The position numbers and the translations under genes are program-made. Shown here one piece after another: positions 35,538-47,423 of a stretch of 64,000 nucleotides of DNA. This DNA comes from Raphanus sativus (Eukaryota; Streptophyta; Magnoliopsida; Brassicales; Brassicaceae), in the NCBI RefSeq assembly GCF_000801105.2, contig NC_079516.1, positions 8,494,001-8,558,000 on the forward strand, read 5' to 3'. Every line of letters begins with the position of its first letter. Position 1 is the first letter of the stretch. Below the pieces are notes generated by a model. That model searched no databases. It worked only from the letters and a program-made list of their open reading frames with translations, and was not told the DNA's origin.

Positions 35538-36014
35538 TTAGCCCAGTGAAAATGGAAACAGAGAAAGTGAACTTTGAAGATTCATTAGCTGAGAGAAACA
35601 ACAAGAAAGAGATTTAGGGACTGTTACTCGAAATTCTAGATTCTGAAATTTGGAAGAGGGAAGAAGAAAGAGAAAAAGAGTGTGTATTTGTGTGAAGAGA
35701 GAGGACCGAGAGTGTTATTTGCATTATTTAATTATTCTAGATAGCATACAGTAGCTTTTTGTAGAGGAGTTACTATAGCTTCGCCTAGAGATACATGCAG
35801 ACCTAAAGACTTGTCAGATCTAGTAGCAGAGCTATCAAATAGGGGAAATTTTGGATTAAATGTAAGTGCACAGTGTATTCGATCAGCTTATTCTATATAG
35901 CTAAATAATCTTTGAAACATAGCTACCTGATGCAATTACTCAAGATTAAAAGGTGTTGTTTAATGGAGTCACTGGAGTAAGTAAAATCTTGTAGATAAGG
36001 AAACAAATGTTTGG

Positions 36015-38672
36015 CTTTTTTTTTTTTTAAATGAATGCTAAATTTTTATTCATCAAAAAGCCTCTTTACAACTAGTGCTTACTGTTTTTACTAAGCAAAA
36101 ACAAGAACAAACCAACTCAAAAACCAAAAGTCTAACAAGAAATCTCAACTCCAAAGCTGAAAAACTTCACTTAAACCCCTCCACCATCCTCCCCAAGCTC
36201 CCCTCAAATTTGACCATATGATACAAATCAAACTTGGAAATGCTATAAGATTTTCCTCATTAAAACCCATATTAGAGAAAACCCTTTTGGGACAAAACTC
36301 TAATATAGGAAAAAGAGTAAAAATCTTATAGCTAGAGGACAAACCTTTGACAAAGCTTCAAACAACCTTCCAATAAAACTCAAAAACCTTAAACCCTTGT
36401 CACTCTTGTCTCAAACCAATACTGCAAAGCACCATCCATCCCTTTAATTTTCTTCTGTTTCAGCAGACTCAGTTTATTTCGGACCCCTTTATCAAGAAGC
36501 TTCTTTAACGCCATCAGTGGTAGGAGCTTCTCACCATGCTTAACCTTATTTCTCTCCCTCCACACTGCATACATCACCAACTGAAATGTATATTTTATAC
36601 AAAACAGCTTCTTCCTCTCAATACCATTATCCACAATCAGCCTCATAATACTAGACCAGCTATTAGTGTACGAGGTTCCCATCATCCCCCTCACGAGATG
36701 CTCCCAGACCTGAGAAGTATAGGAACAATCAAAGAAGAGATGGTCTCTAGTCTCTGAAGCACACTTACAAAGAACACAAGTAACATCAACACTCGCATTC
36801 CATTTTGCAATCCTGTCCATAGTAGCAAGCCTATTCAATGTCGCCAACCACATTATAAATGCATACTTAGGCGTCATTTGAGAGAACCAAACCGCACGGA
36901 ACCAGCTACACTTTGGCTTAGCTTCTCTAATTAACTTCCAAGTCTCCTGAGAAGAAAACACTTGCTTAAACCCAGAATCTCTTTTCCACATACTAATATC
37001 ATTCTCTTCAATTCTCAGAGATTCTTTTATTTTACTCAGGTCCTCCTCAATGTCTCTAAGCAACTCAACACGATGTCTTTTCCTTCTCCTAGTATTCAAA
37101 ATCGCTTCTTCCACAGTGGCTTCTCTTCTTATCCCCGTATCTATCACTCCTCTTTCACCCAAAAGCTCTATAAGAACCCCCTTGTCATGCCAATGATCAT
37201 ACCAGAAAGATGTATGACGACCATTTCCTATTTTCTTCTTATAAAACCTCTTTGCCACTTCTCGAAGTTTCAACATCTTCCTCCAAATCCATGAACCAGC
37301 CTGAGTAGATATGTCCACATCCCAAAAGTTCTTCTTTTTTAGTAAATTGTGCTTAACCCATCTGCCCCATAATGAGTCTCCAGTTAGCATCCTCCAAATG
37401 AGCTTCAACCCATAGACTTTATTTACCTCTTTTAAAGCTCTCAAACCCAGACCCCCTTCTTCTTTTACTTGACAAACATCCTTCCACGCTACCTTCGCCC
37501 CCGTTGATCTTAAACCAGGACCAGTCCACAAAAAAGCCGAGTAGAGCTTCTCCACTTCCTTAATACACTGACTGGGAAGCTTAAAAACCGCTGCCCAAAA
37601 ATTGACAATACTCATAAGCTCAGAGGCAATCAGTTGCAATCTCCCTGCATACGATAAGAACCTAGTCGTCCAAGAACTTATTCTAGCTCTGACCCTCTCC
37701 AACAAAGGCATGTAATCCTGCTTCCTCATAGTCTGAGTCATTAAAGGCAAACCAAGATATCTAACCGGAAGTTCCCCCACTGACAAAGGGAAATTTGATA
37801 ATATGCTTCTCTTCTCCTCACTCGCTATTCCAGCCATATATATTGTAGACTTCTCTATACTGATCTTTAAACCAGACCAAACAGCAAACTCATCAAATAC
37901 AGAAAGAGCTCCCTCCACTGAACCTTTAGACCCCTCCACAAACACCATCAGATCATCAGCGAAACACAAATGTGTGAGAGACAGAGACTTACACATCGGA
38001 TGAAATTTAAATCTCTTTTCCACCACTGCCTTATCAATCTTCAGAGACAAGATATTCATACAAAGTACAAAGAGGTATGGGGATAAAGAACACCCTTGCC
38101 TCAACCCTCTTTTACTTTGAAAATATCCAGCTAAATCCCCATTGACTTGCACAGAAAATGAAGGCGTAGAGATACAAAGTCTAATCCAATGTATAAACTT
38201 CACCGGAAAACCCATAGCTTCAAGACTTGTCAGTACAAAAGACCATTGTATAGAATCAAATGCCTTCGAGATGTCTATCTTCATCACACTCCTAGGCGAT
38301 ATCAACTCCTTATGGTAATCTTTAACCAACTCCGAAGCTAGCAATACATTCTCCATAAGAAGTCTCCCTTTCAGAAACGCCGACTGATTCTCAGTGACGA
38401 TACGAGGAAGTAACTCCTTTAATCTGTTTGCAACAATCTTTGAAACTACCTTGTATAGCACATTACAGCAAGCTATTGGCCTGAAATCCCTCATCTCCAT
38501 CGAATCAATCTTCTTAGGAACTAAAGCCAAGATCGTTGAGTTTACCCCTTTCGGCAAGAAGCCATATCTGAATACAGACTGAATAGCTACTGTGAAATCC
38601 TTTGCTATAACAGACCAAGTAGTTTTGAAAAATTCACTGGGATAGCCATCCGGGTCTGGTGACTTGTTTGCT
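36015..38672 (-). mobile_element. 5'-truncated LINE (L1-type), right arm only
   Basis: It is flanked by a perfect 14-bp duplication aaacaaatgtttgg (36001-36014 and 38673-38686). Its T-run at 36015-36028 is the poly-A tail on the minus strand. The left arm keeps the unoccupied site at about 18880-18900 (minus strand aacaatgtttggttaac). The endonuclease and ORF1 region are missing at the 5' end, as in usual incomplete target-primed reverse transcription. Confidence 0.93.
36389..38672 (-). CDS. LINE reverse transcriptase ORF2, 5'-truncated, frame intact
   Basis: The frame is open from the element edge (SPDPDGYPSEFFKTTW) to a stop at 36389, about 760 residues. It includes reverse transcriptase motifs DFRPIACCNVLYKVVSKI, KIDISKAFDSIQW, RGLRQGCSLSPYLF and the catalytic FADD (about residue 200 counted from 38557). 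The C-terminal half has a zf-RVT region with CVLCKCASETRDHLFFDC. There is no stop or frameshift, so the insertion is young. It lacks a start, promoter and endonuclease and is not expected to move itself. The unusual TTG at 38557 is not a real start. Confidence 0.9.
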
Positions 38673-39272
38673 AAACAAATGTTTGGTTAACTGAGAGATC
38701 TATACAATTAAAGTCAAAATCAATAGTTTCAATGACATTTAAACCAATCCTCAAAAAGACAAAAAGTGTAAAAACAATTTGCCCAAAGAGCAGCGGTTGT
38801 GCTTGTTAGTCTCTCTTCGTTAATCAAAAGCAACCAAAGCTTCAAACTTCGCTCTCCTTTCTCTTTCACTGCAATTTCTTTTCTCAAACCCATAAAAAAA
38901 AAATCGAAGAAAGAAAGAGAAGAAACTGAGGAATCAGTCCCCTCCCTGGACTCGAGGGTTTCTTACTTAAACCATCACTACAAAACGTGGCTATCTATGT
39001 ATCTAAGTTCACACGCTTTTGTTCTTGAGTATGTTCTCTTGTTTGCACATTTTGTGTTCACTCTTTCAAATCGCTTTACCTTCCATTCTCCAATGATCAT
39101 CTTATAGAGTTTGTATTGGTGGGCTTTCGGTTTCATTTGAGAACATACTATTAGGGTTAGCTAGTGAATGATGTTTAGGAACCTAATGAGTAAAAAAAGG
39201 GTTCCAACTTAAGATACTAACTTGGCTGTTTGGTTTGAGATCGACTTAAGGGGAGTGGGGATTGGGGAAGCT

Positions 39273-40052
39273 ATGGATAAAGCCAAAGCTTGGCTGAATA
39301 AGATAACGTCTAAAGGGAAGGAGAACTCCTCGAGAAGGGATCCAAAACATCTGGAAGGAAGTGAAGAAGAAGCTGTGTGACCTGTGTCAAATGCAACAAA
39401 GCAGAAGGCTGCAGCTGCCAAACAGAACATCGAAAATCATTACAAAAAAAAAACAATTGCAAAGACACGAGCGGTAAATGGTTCTTCTAGATGTTTTTGT
39501 TATTGAGCTTTCCAAGGAGTCTTTTAGATATCTTTATGTCAAGGTTAAAGAATAATGTGATCATTTTATGATACTGTTATGTGTTTTTGGGGGCAATTGC
39601 ATTTGCTGCAGACGTAATAATGCTGGAAAATAAAATAAAAATAAAAAATAAAAAAATGCTGGAAAATAAGTTAGCTGCTGCACAAGTATCTGAGGAACAG
39701 CAGAAGAATTTGATGAATGACTACATGATAGGAAAGGGCGCTTTTGGAGAGGTATAGCATTACTCTTTACTGTAAACCTTTTATATGTAAACATATACGT
39801 AACATTGTATGCTTCTCTCTTGATGGCCGTGTCTACGCAATGAAAAAGCTTAAGAAATCTGAGATGCTTCGTAGAGGCCAGGTGGAACATGTGAAAGCAG
39901 AGAGATATTTACTTGCGGAGGTTGACAGAAATTTCTGTCAACCTCCGCAAGTCAATATATGGGTAACATGTTTGGGTGGCGAATTAGAAAGTACAGTTTC
40001 GATTCGTGGCTGGAAGACTAAGGTTGGGGAGATGGATAGTTTGATTTTGTAG
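39273..40052 (+). pseudogene. NDR-type AGC kinase pseudogene, right arm
   Basis: Partner of 17567-18298. It starts at ATG 39273 and has the same TGA after SEEEAV. It keeps the glycine-rich loop MIGKGAFGE at about 39728-39754, directly after KLAAAQVSEEQQKNL, with the normal intervening segment missing. It then has YAMKKLKKSEMLRRGQVEHV and KAERYLLAEVDRN. An extra duplicated 'atgctggaaaataa' with an A/T-rich spacer lies at about 39620-39670. A perfect 42-bp palindrome interrupts the coding remnant at 39911-39952. There are no catalytic motifs beyond the ATP-binding lobe. Confidence 0.82.
39911..39952. repeat. Perfect 42-bp palindrome (fold-back insertion)
   Basis: The 21 bases at 39911-39931 (starting acttgcggaggttgacag) are followed at once by their exact reverse complement at 39932-39952, with no spacer. 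The left-arm homologue at about 17650-17680 has only one half. The second half is therefore a right-arm-specific gain, of the kind produced by strand switching during repair or replication. Confidence 0.95.
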
Positions 40053-40598
40053 ACAAAGAGAAAGTTAAGGATTGTTCAAACAGTTTTCACATTGAATGGT
40101 ATATGATTATTTGGTTGATTGATATCTTAATTGTTCAAAAGGATTAGTTGAGGCAAAAATCAAGTACATATTTTTTTTTTCATGTGATGTTTCATTCTGC
40201 GTTGGTCTCTTTCGGGAGCATGCTTTGGTTTACCACTCAAAGTAAACCTGTAAGGAAAAAAGAAGTTAGTTTCTTGGGATACTGTAATATGCAAAGGTAT
40301 GCACAAAGTGGAACATACAAAGATGGATCATGAATGGTTAGGGAGTCAGATGGGAAGCAATGATTTAAAGCATATGATGATTTTACCTTGTCCAGCGATA
40401 TTTTCTAAGTATGTGGATGTTAACAAGCAAAACGAGATTCATGGTAATGTGATTCTGAATGGGGTTAATACTGGGAGAGTATACAAAAAGTGAAACAATA
40501 AGACGAGTACATTAATTAATAATTCAAGTCCCAAATACCAAAAGATCACACACATTGCAAATATAAAAAATGATCATATGATGACGACGACACATTCA

Positions 40599-41696
40599 TC
40601 AAACGATAACAGCAAGAGCCTTAACGATATAATAACCTATAGGAACTGTAAGCACATGATCAATCCACTCAACTTTTCCCCACATCTCACTAATCTCACG
40701 CCTCTCAAGCGCAATCTCAGCACACCAAATCATCTTCTCGCCACTAGACAGCATGTCCTTGTCCCACACGACCACCATCTTACCACCATAATCACACAAT
40801 CTAACAGAAACACCAGGCAAGAACTTAGGCAGTCCGACCAAACCCTCCACGCTTATCCAAGCGTTCACCTCACCGTCGTACCATCTCAGCTCGCCATCGC
40901 GAACAGTGTACAAAACATTCTCTACCTCGCTATAAGAATCCGAAAACCAAAAAGAACCCATATTCGATTTGGCACGTTCCCACTTACCTTCCAGTGAGTT
41001 ATAACAAACCACACCTCTATCAATCGCCACGTGTGGCTTCCCGTCGATACACACGCTTCTCATGTTCAAAACGCCGCGTCTCGTCAGGCTGGTAGGGATG
41101 GGCACCGCGTGATCCCACGTTCCCGTTCTCGCGTCCAACACCATGGACACGTTCTTCAACGACTCGGCGTGGATCCCCGCCACGTGTATCTTCTCGTCGA
41201 AGACGCAAGCGGAGAACGTCATCAGCTCCACAGGCACGCTCGGAGCTTTTCGCCACGTGTTAACCTGACAGTCGAGAACCGAGACGTTGGAGGAGGATCT
41301 GATGTTGTAGATGTCGGAACCCACGGAGACGAGACCGGAAAACACGGCGGGAGGAGAGAGGAGAGCTGGGACTTTAGACAGAACATAACTAGTTGACTTC
41401 TTGTTCTTCTTGCTGACGTCATCAGGTTTTAGGCAGAGGGTGTACCAGCGAGAGTCAGAAGAGGACTCTAGGCAGAGATAGAGACAGCTCTCGGTGCGGG
41501 ACGAGAGTGATCGGGCTTTGTATAGCTCCGGTGAGGCGAGAAGAGATCCAAAGCTCTTGGAGACGAGGGAGAAGGTCGGGTAGTACAGTCTTGAGAGGCG
41601 TGCGATGCAGCTTGTGAGCAATTCATCGGGAAGTGAAGGAGTTGGGTTCGAGGGGAGCTCCTCCACCTTCTCCTTCTTCTTCTCCGGAGACGACAT
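40599..41696 (-). CDS. F-box/kelch-repeat protein, right-arm copy
   Basis: Intronless ORF of 365 residues, the inverted partner of 15909-17015. It has the same F-box and kelch layout. Differences cluster at residues about 93-120: in-frame insertions and deletions change KPDKNKDNVSKKS to KPDDVSKKNKKS, and LPSLRSAPPAAVFTG to VPALLSPPAVFSG. No stop or frameshift is present. All length changes keep the frame, which fits selection on both copies but is not proof. The transcript would run toward the axis, opposite to its twin. Confidence 0.9.
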   Translation of the reverse strand: MSSPEKKKEKVEELPSNPTPSLPDELLTSCIARLSRLYYPTFSLVSKSFGSLLASPELYKARSLSSRTESCLYLCLESSSDSRWYTLCLKPDDVSKKNKKSTSYVLSKVPALLSPPAVFSGLVSVGSDIYNIRSSSNVSVLDCQVNTWRKAPSVPVELMTFSACVFDEKIHVAGIHAESLKNVSMVLDARTGTWDHAVPIPTSLTRRGVLNMRSVCIDGKPHVAIDRGVVCYNSLEGKWERAKSNMGSFWFSDSYSEVENVLYTVRDGELRWYDGEVNAWISVEGLVGLPKFLPGVSVRLCDYGGKMVVVWDKDMLSSGEKMIWCAEIALERREISEMWGKVEWIDHVLTVPIGYYIVKALAVIV

Positions 41697-41975
41697 TTGA
41701 TGGAATTCAGGAGACGAAATCGGACAAAATTATAATATAGACCAGATGGTCAAAAAAAATCTACAATCAGGGAAAAAAATCTATATAGATCAAGTCGAAT
41801 CAAATGAAAAATTTGCCATTAATAAAAGGATGATATAAGCCATTAGATCATCTTATCTATGTTTTAATCTTAACCATACGATTTCATTCTCTCTCATTCT
41901 CTCTCTTCCTCTTTTTTTAATCTCAACAACATACAACCACATAATATTTTTTATCTCGTTCTCTCGTTCGATTAT

Positions 41976-43938
41976 GTACAACTAGTATAACTCGTACAAT
42001 TAAATTAATAAAAAGTTATATAATTGGTATACAAACGTTATAATTTACATATAAAAACAAGTAAATATTCTAATTGTATATGTTGACAAAATTTCATATT
42101 TTATTTGAAGTTTTTCAAAATTTTGTTAAATTATTACATTACATTCTTAATTTTACATTATATACTTTATATTTTAAAAGTTTATTAACTATAATAAACA
42201 TAGTATAGTGATAAACAAACATTGAACATATTTTTACAAAGCTATGATGTGAAGATATTGGTAAAATCATTTAAAGTAGATATATAAACAATTGATAATG
42301 GTGTATATATTATATATTAGACGAGTATTACTGGTACAACTAGTACAATTTTTACATTTTAGAAATTGATAAAATTAATCTGGTTTTCCATATGAGAAAG
42401 ACAATTAAATATCTCAATTGGTATGTACTCAGAAAGTTTCTCATAATTTAATTTGAAATTTTGGGAAATTAAAAAAAAATTATTACACATTTCCGTAAGT
42501 TTATATTATCTACCTTATACTTTTAAGGTTTGTTAACTTATTTGTCCACGTAATTTATGGAAAACATACATGAAATGTATATTTACAAAATTGATGATTT
42601 CATTGTATCCGGGGAAAGATATGTAAACACAAATAAGTGCTACAACTGAGGTAGATGTATTTATTATGTAGTACATCTAATATTTTCTTTTATTTCACTA
42701 TCAAAGTACAACTATGCACAAATTATTACAACTCAAAAACTAGTACAACTATATAAAATACAACTATAAAACTGCTACAACTACGTGTTATTTTATTTAG
42801 TATTGTTTTAAATGTGGATCATGTTTTAAATGTTTATAATGTTTTAAATATTGTGGTTGAACACTAACGTCCAGTAATTATACTAGTTGTACAATTCTTA
42901 AATATTAGCATAGTTGAATATGTTGTATTAGTTATATCAAAACACATGTCCATTTAAATTAAACCTAATTTTCTCATAAATAATATAAGTTTCAAAAGAA
43001 GCAAAAGTTTTAAAAGTTTCAAAAGTTATTAAAAAGAACAAATTTGACATTAAAAGACAAAAAAATATAATGCCAAAAGAAACATAAGTTTTATAAGGAA
43101 CATAAATTTTCAAAAGTAATCCCAAAAGCTATCAATTTGACACGGAAGGAGCCTTAGCTGAACCCTAACAATAAAATATTTTACAAAACAATTTCAAATT
43201 TAATGGTTACCATTCTTTGCACCTCTTTATTATTCTCTGTCTTGTGAACCTCCATTGTTAGACCTAATCTCCTCAGCGTATTCTGCTCTGGTGTGGTTCC
43301 GAGTTTGTTTGGTTGGATTCGAAAAGTACCCTCCCTTCTTCGTTTTCTTTTTCTTCGTCGCCGATAAGTCGCTCTTATTTGTCATTGATGCTCTTTCCTT
43401 ATTCTTCTTTCCGATGACTCGCGTTTTTGGAATCATGTTGAAACATTTTCTGGTTCCATATCTACTTTTTCGAATCAAGAACAAAAAAATAAGATGTTTT
43501 TTCCGAAAATAATACAACTAGTATAACTAGTACAACTTGTAAACAAATCATTATCCAAATAAAGTAATATTAAAAATATATAATTCATGTATTTGATACA
43601 TGCATGCGAGGGAAGATTAGACCAACTTATTTGGATTATTTGTTGCAATTTTGTTTCTTTCTAATATATATTATTATCTTGGTAAAAAAAACTAAAATCT
43701 TACAAATGTTGATAAGAATTGTATTAATACATCATTTAAAACAATTATTTGCAAAACAAAACACATGAAAATCATACATCAAACTCAATCTTTTTCTTCT
43801 TTCCGGTGACTCACGTTTTTAGTGAAATAGTTGAAGAATTTTCTGGCTCTGCATCTAGCCTTTTGGGCTCGAGACAAAAAAGACGAAGACGATTTTTTTC
43901 CGAAAACCGTACAACTAGTATAACTAGTACAACTTGTA
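41976..43938. repeat. Field of repeated 'tagttgtac' motif, right arm
   Basis: Inverted counterpart of 13671-15650, with motif copies at about 41976, 42333, 42717, 42740, 42883, 43509 and 43912. Spacing and order mirror the left arm, so the motif field existed before the inverted duplication. Some motif copies differ between the arms. Confidence 0.6.
43230..43436 (-). CDS. Small Lys-rich ORF, 68 aa, right arm
   Basis: Mirror copy of 14171-14377 with one visible residue change (KKNKER for KKNKKR). No function is assigned. A minus-strand start at 43436 gives the same MIPKTRV start as the left copy. Confidence 0.3.
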   Translation of the reverse strand: MIPKTRVIGKKNKERASMTNKSDLSATKKKKTKKGGYFSNPTKQTRNHTRAEYAEEIRSNNGGSQDRE

Positions 43939-44215
43939 AACATATCATTCCAAATAAAATATTATTAAAAATATACTATTCATATATTTGACACATGCCG
44001 CCGTCGAGGGAGACTATACCAGTATGTCTTATTGGTTATACATCATTCTCTTTTCTAGCATCTTCATATGCTGAAAACAATAAATAAAGAAATTTATACA
44101 TCTCATAATTAAGTGATGCCATTTCATAATATCTCAAAGCCATGTTTTCTTTTTTTTTTGGTGAGAATGAATATGGTGATGACACATAAGAAAATCACTT
44201 CTCAAATAATTTATA

Positions 44216-44252
44216 CTAGATTTTGATCCGCGCTTCGAAAGCGCGGGCTTTT
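44216..44252 (-). mobile_element. Helitron 3' terminus, right arm
   Basis: Mirror copy of the Helitron end at 13396: CTAG on the minus strand at 44216-44219 preceded by the hairpin at 44228-44246. The stem has the small change 'cttcgaaag' but stays paired. Element orientation is opposite to the left-arm copy, as expected for the inverted repeat. Confidence 0.7.
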
Positions 44253-46891
44253 CTCTGGATTGTAAATGTGAATTAGTATTTTGAAATTGTTATATATTAT
44301 TATGTGAATGCTCATATTATATCGAGTAAGAGAATTTATTAAAAATCATATAATTTATGAATCATTTTATTTATGATGTTGTATGTACACTCTTGTGTAA
44401 TTTTTTTAGGCATGGACAATTTATCAGACTCGTAAAACCAAACTGAAATCGACCTAGAAATATAGGTGTGGTTTGAGTTCGGGTCAAGGGCAAAGTACAT
44501 ATTCATTTTTCTTGGATCAGCAGGTCTCTTTTTCAAGTCAATATCCTACCCGAGACATGACCGAGTACCCAAGTACCTGAAATGTTTTGTGTATATTAGG
44601 TATATTTGAGTATTTTAGATATGTTTTTTGGTATTACAAATACATTTTACGTTTTGGGTTAAGGTTTTCGATTTTAGTCTAGGGTTTGGAGTGAAATTTT
44701 TTTTTTTAAAAAACACTATTTTGGGTATTCATAAATTTCTTTGGGTATTTTCGGTTTCTCGGATAAGATTTAAAATAAAAATTTGGATCTTTCTCGGTAT
44801 TTAATCGTTTTAGGTTCTTTTTAGGGATTTTAAGGTATTTTTCGTGTTTTGGTATTTTTTCTGGTTTTCAGATACTTTGAGTCTTTTTCGATCCTAAATA
44901 CTCAAACCAATCCAGACCTGTTAATTTTAGTTTTTGAGTTTTATATTTATATTTTTGTTTTTAATTTTCTAACATAAATAAAAAATTATTCTGGAATGAC
45001 AAGTTAGACGAAAGATCAGTTTATAACGCAAGGTAATATTAAAAAAAACAATATAACATATTAATTCTTTTTAAGTAATTAATTTAGTTTATAGTAATAA
45101 AAATGTTTAAAAATACTTTGTTTATGAAGTATTTATATATAATTTGAGTGATTATCATATTAATGCATTTAAATAGCATCAAAATCAGCACAATATCAAC
45201 ATCACTTATACTCAAAAAGGCATCTATAATATGTTCTACCTTTAGCAGTTATAAAACATATTTTCTAAGACTTTCTATTAGTGTAAAACGATGATGAGCA
45301 TTAAATCTTGCCAACTATATAGTAAAGATAGAACCGCATATAGACGACTGATGATATCCAATTTTGATCAAACCAGAACCAAAATGTGTGATAAGCATGA
45401 TAACTTTAATAAATTGATAAGTAATAATAATTTGGTCTTATTAGGAAAACAATATTGTATAGACCTACGATGAAAACAAACAAAAAATATTAAACTAAAT
45501 AATTATAAGAGAAATAGTATTAAAATATATTTTATTCCAAAATAATTTATAAAATAAAGTTTTAATTAATTTCTATAGTTTCTATAGAAAATCAAATTAA
45601 CTTAAAAGTTTTAAATTTATAAAATATTAAAAAACATATTATTCTACATATTATCTAAAAATCCGCAAAATATTTTCACCAATCAAACATCATTGTGTAC
45701 CACTCATTCTATCAAAATCGCACTTGTCTCGCAAACCGCATGAACTGCAGTTACACTATACCGAACTTTAATTCCGCAATATTATCAAAACTTCAAAACT
45801 ACAGTCACCATTCACTCTTATTCTTCAAGACAATGAATAACTTATTATTATTGTCGTGATTTAGGTGTTGCTTGTTTGTGGATTTAAGATTAGGTTTTGG
45901 CTTTTGTATTTTCAAAAAAAAAAATTTCCATCCAATCAAAATTTTAAAGAATAGATTCTTTAAAATACAGGTAAATTGTCCGTTCAAATAATTGTCTTAA
46001 AAATAAACAGAAACCAAAATCGAAGTTTTCATTAGAGATAGATAAGGACCAAATCGAACCGAACTAATCAAACCCAAACTCTTCCAAACTAGATCAAAGT
46101 GTATGTCTAATTCGGTTAGAATTTTTATCAATCCAAAATCGAAAAACAAAGTATTTACTTAATTAGGCTAACTAAATATATTTATAATATTAAGATTTTA
46201 GATACTTAACCATCAAAACTAAATAACTAAATAATTTTATACATTTACTTTTAACTGAATAAGAGAAACACAACTAACAATAAAATAAAAAATATGACTC
46301 TTCTACATTATCATCAAAACCGAAAAAACTAACTATAAAATTATACTAAGTTTGAAGATAATGCTTTAAAATTATTGGATTACATGTTTTACACTTTTAT
46401 TGTGATACTGAATTTTACGTTTATATATGAAGAAACTAAAAGTTTTTTTTCAAATATGACTCAAAACTTCAAGTCAAATGCAAATATGACCTCTTTTTGG
46501 AACTTTTATTTTCTCTATTCACCCCAAAGTTCAAGTTATTCACAAAAATGCCATTTTTTCTTTTGGAAAATGATTTTTTTTTATTTTCAATCATTCTCAT
46601 CTTCAGCCATTATTTAAAATATTTTATTTATATCAATACACCAACCATCATGAATAACCAATTTCAAGCTTTAAATGCACATAAAAATAGAAATATACAC
46701 ACCAACCAATTTCAAGCTTTAAATCGTCAATTTTCATTATATAACTTTAAAATCATTTGGGTTAATTCGGTTTAGTTTTAATTTGGTTCATGCCGTTTAG
46801 TTTTAATTTGGTTCACTCGGTTTTATTTTATTTCTGTTCATTTTATTTAGTTTGAATATAGTCAAATTTAACTTATGACGCTTTTTACATT

Positions 46892-47423
46892 CTTTTTTTT
46901 GAACAACCATTTCACTTCATTAAGGCTCAACGAGGCTAAGTGGAGAGAGAGTTTGAATTATACAATGCTGATTTTGTCAAGGCATCAGCTATCAGCTGTA
47001 GAGTTCAAGCTCCTAAAAAGATGAGAAAAGAAAGTAAAAGAAAAAAAAGAAGGGAGACAGTTTTCGATGTCCAAGTTGATTTCATAGAGTTCGACTGTTG
47101 TTTTGAGAGTAGTGTGTTGATAAGCACGTGATTATCTGATTTGAGGCAGATTTGGGTGAGATGTAGAGGTTTGGTCTAAAGCAGAGCTTTACGGACCTCT
47201 GCTTCACGGACCGCAATGGCTTTCACCATCAAAGTTGATGCCATGCACATACCATTATGTGATGTTCCATGTCTGAAAGTACCGGTGTTAGGATCAGTGT
47301 AGTGCCAGCCAAAACCGGCAAAATTATCTTGCGATCTCCAGGCAGCATCCGTGTACAGAGTGATGACATACATGTGGTCTTGATCGGTGTTGCGTGCAGG
47401 CCCGTTAACCTTGGCGATGGCAC
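46892..47423 (-). mobile_element. LINE 3' fragment with RNase H remnant
   Basis: On the minus strand the reading TLYTDAAWRSQDNFAGFGW (about 47350 downward) and the block MASTLMVKAIAVREAEVRKA match the start of an RVT_3 RNase H-like domain. It is followed by 3' UTR and a T-run at about 46892-46900. The domain is truncated on the upstream side at about 47423 and the usual acidic 'AE' in the second motif reads 'VKA'. It lies just outside the right arm. Confidence 0.7.

Larger units (their letters stand above)
27315..46711 (-). repeat. Right arm of a giant imperfect inverted repeat
   Basis: This is the counterpart of 10919-27002 in opposite orientation. Right-only insertions are 27549-27757 (hAT MITE), 28464-28748 (unclassified), 31566-32662 (Harbinger), 33718-34722 (LINE tail), about 34983-35085 and 35135-35395 (MITE), and 36015-38672 (LINE). 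Removing these leaves about 13.9 kb, matching the left arm without its own insertions (about 13.7 kb). Beyond 46711 the sequence ('atttcaagcttt...') no longer matches the region left of 10919. Non-gene spaces in this arm hold only sequence shared with the left arm. Confidence 0.95.

Noticed and set aside
10919..46711. The palindrome read as a CRISPR array or phage region
   Set aside because: There is no regular repeat-spacer structure, and the genes have introns and plant families.
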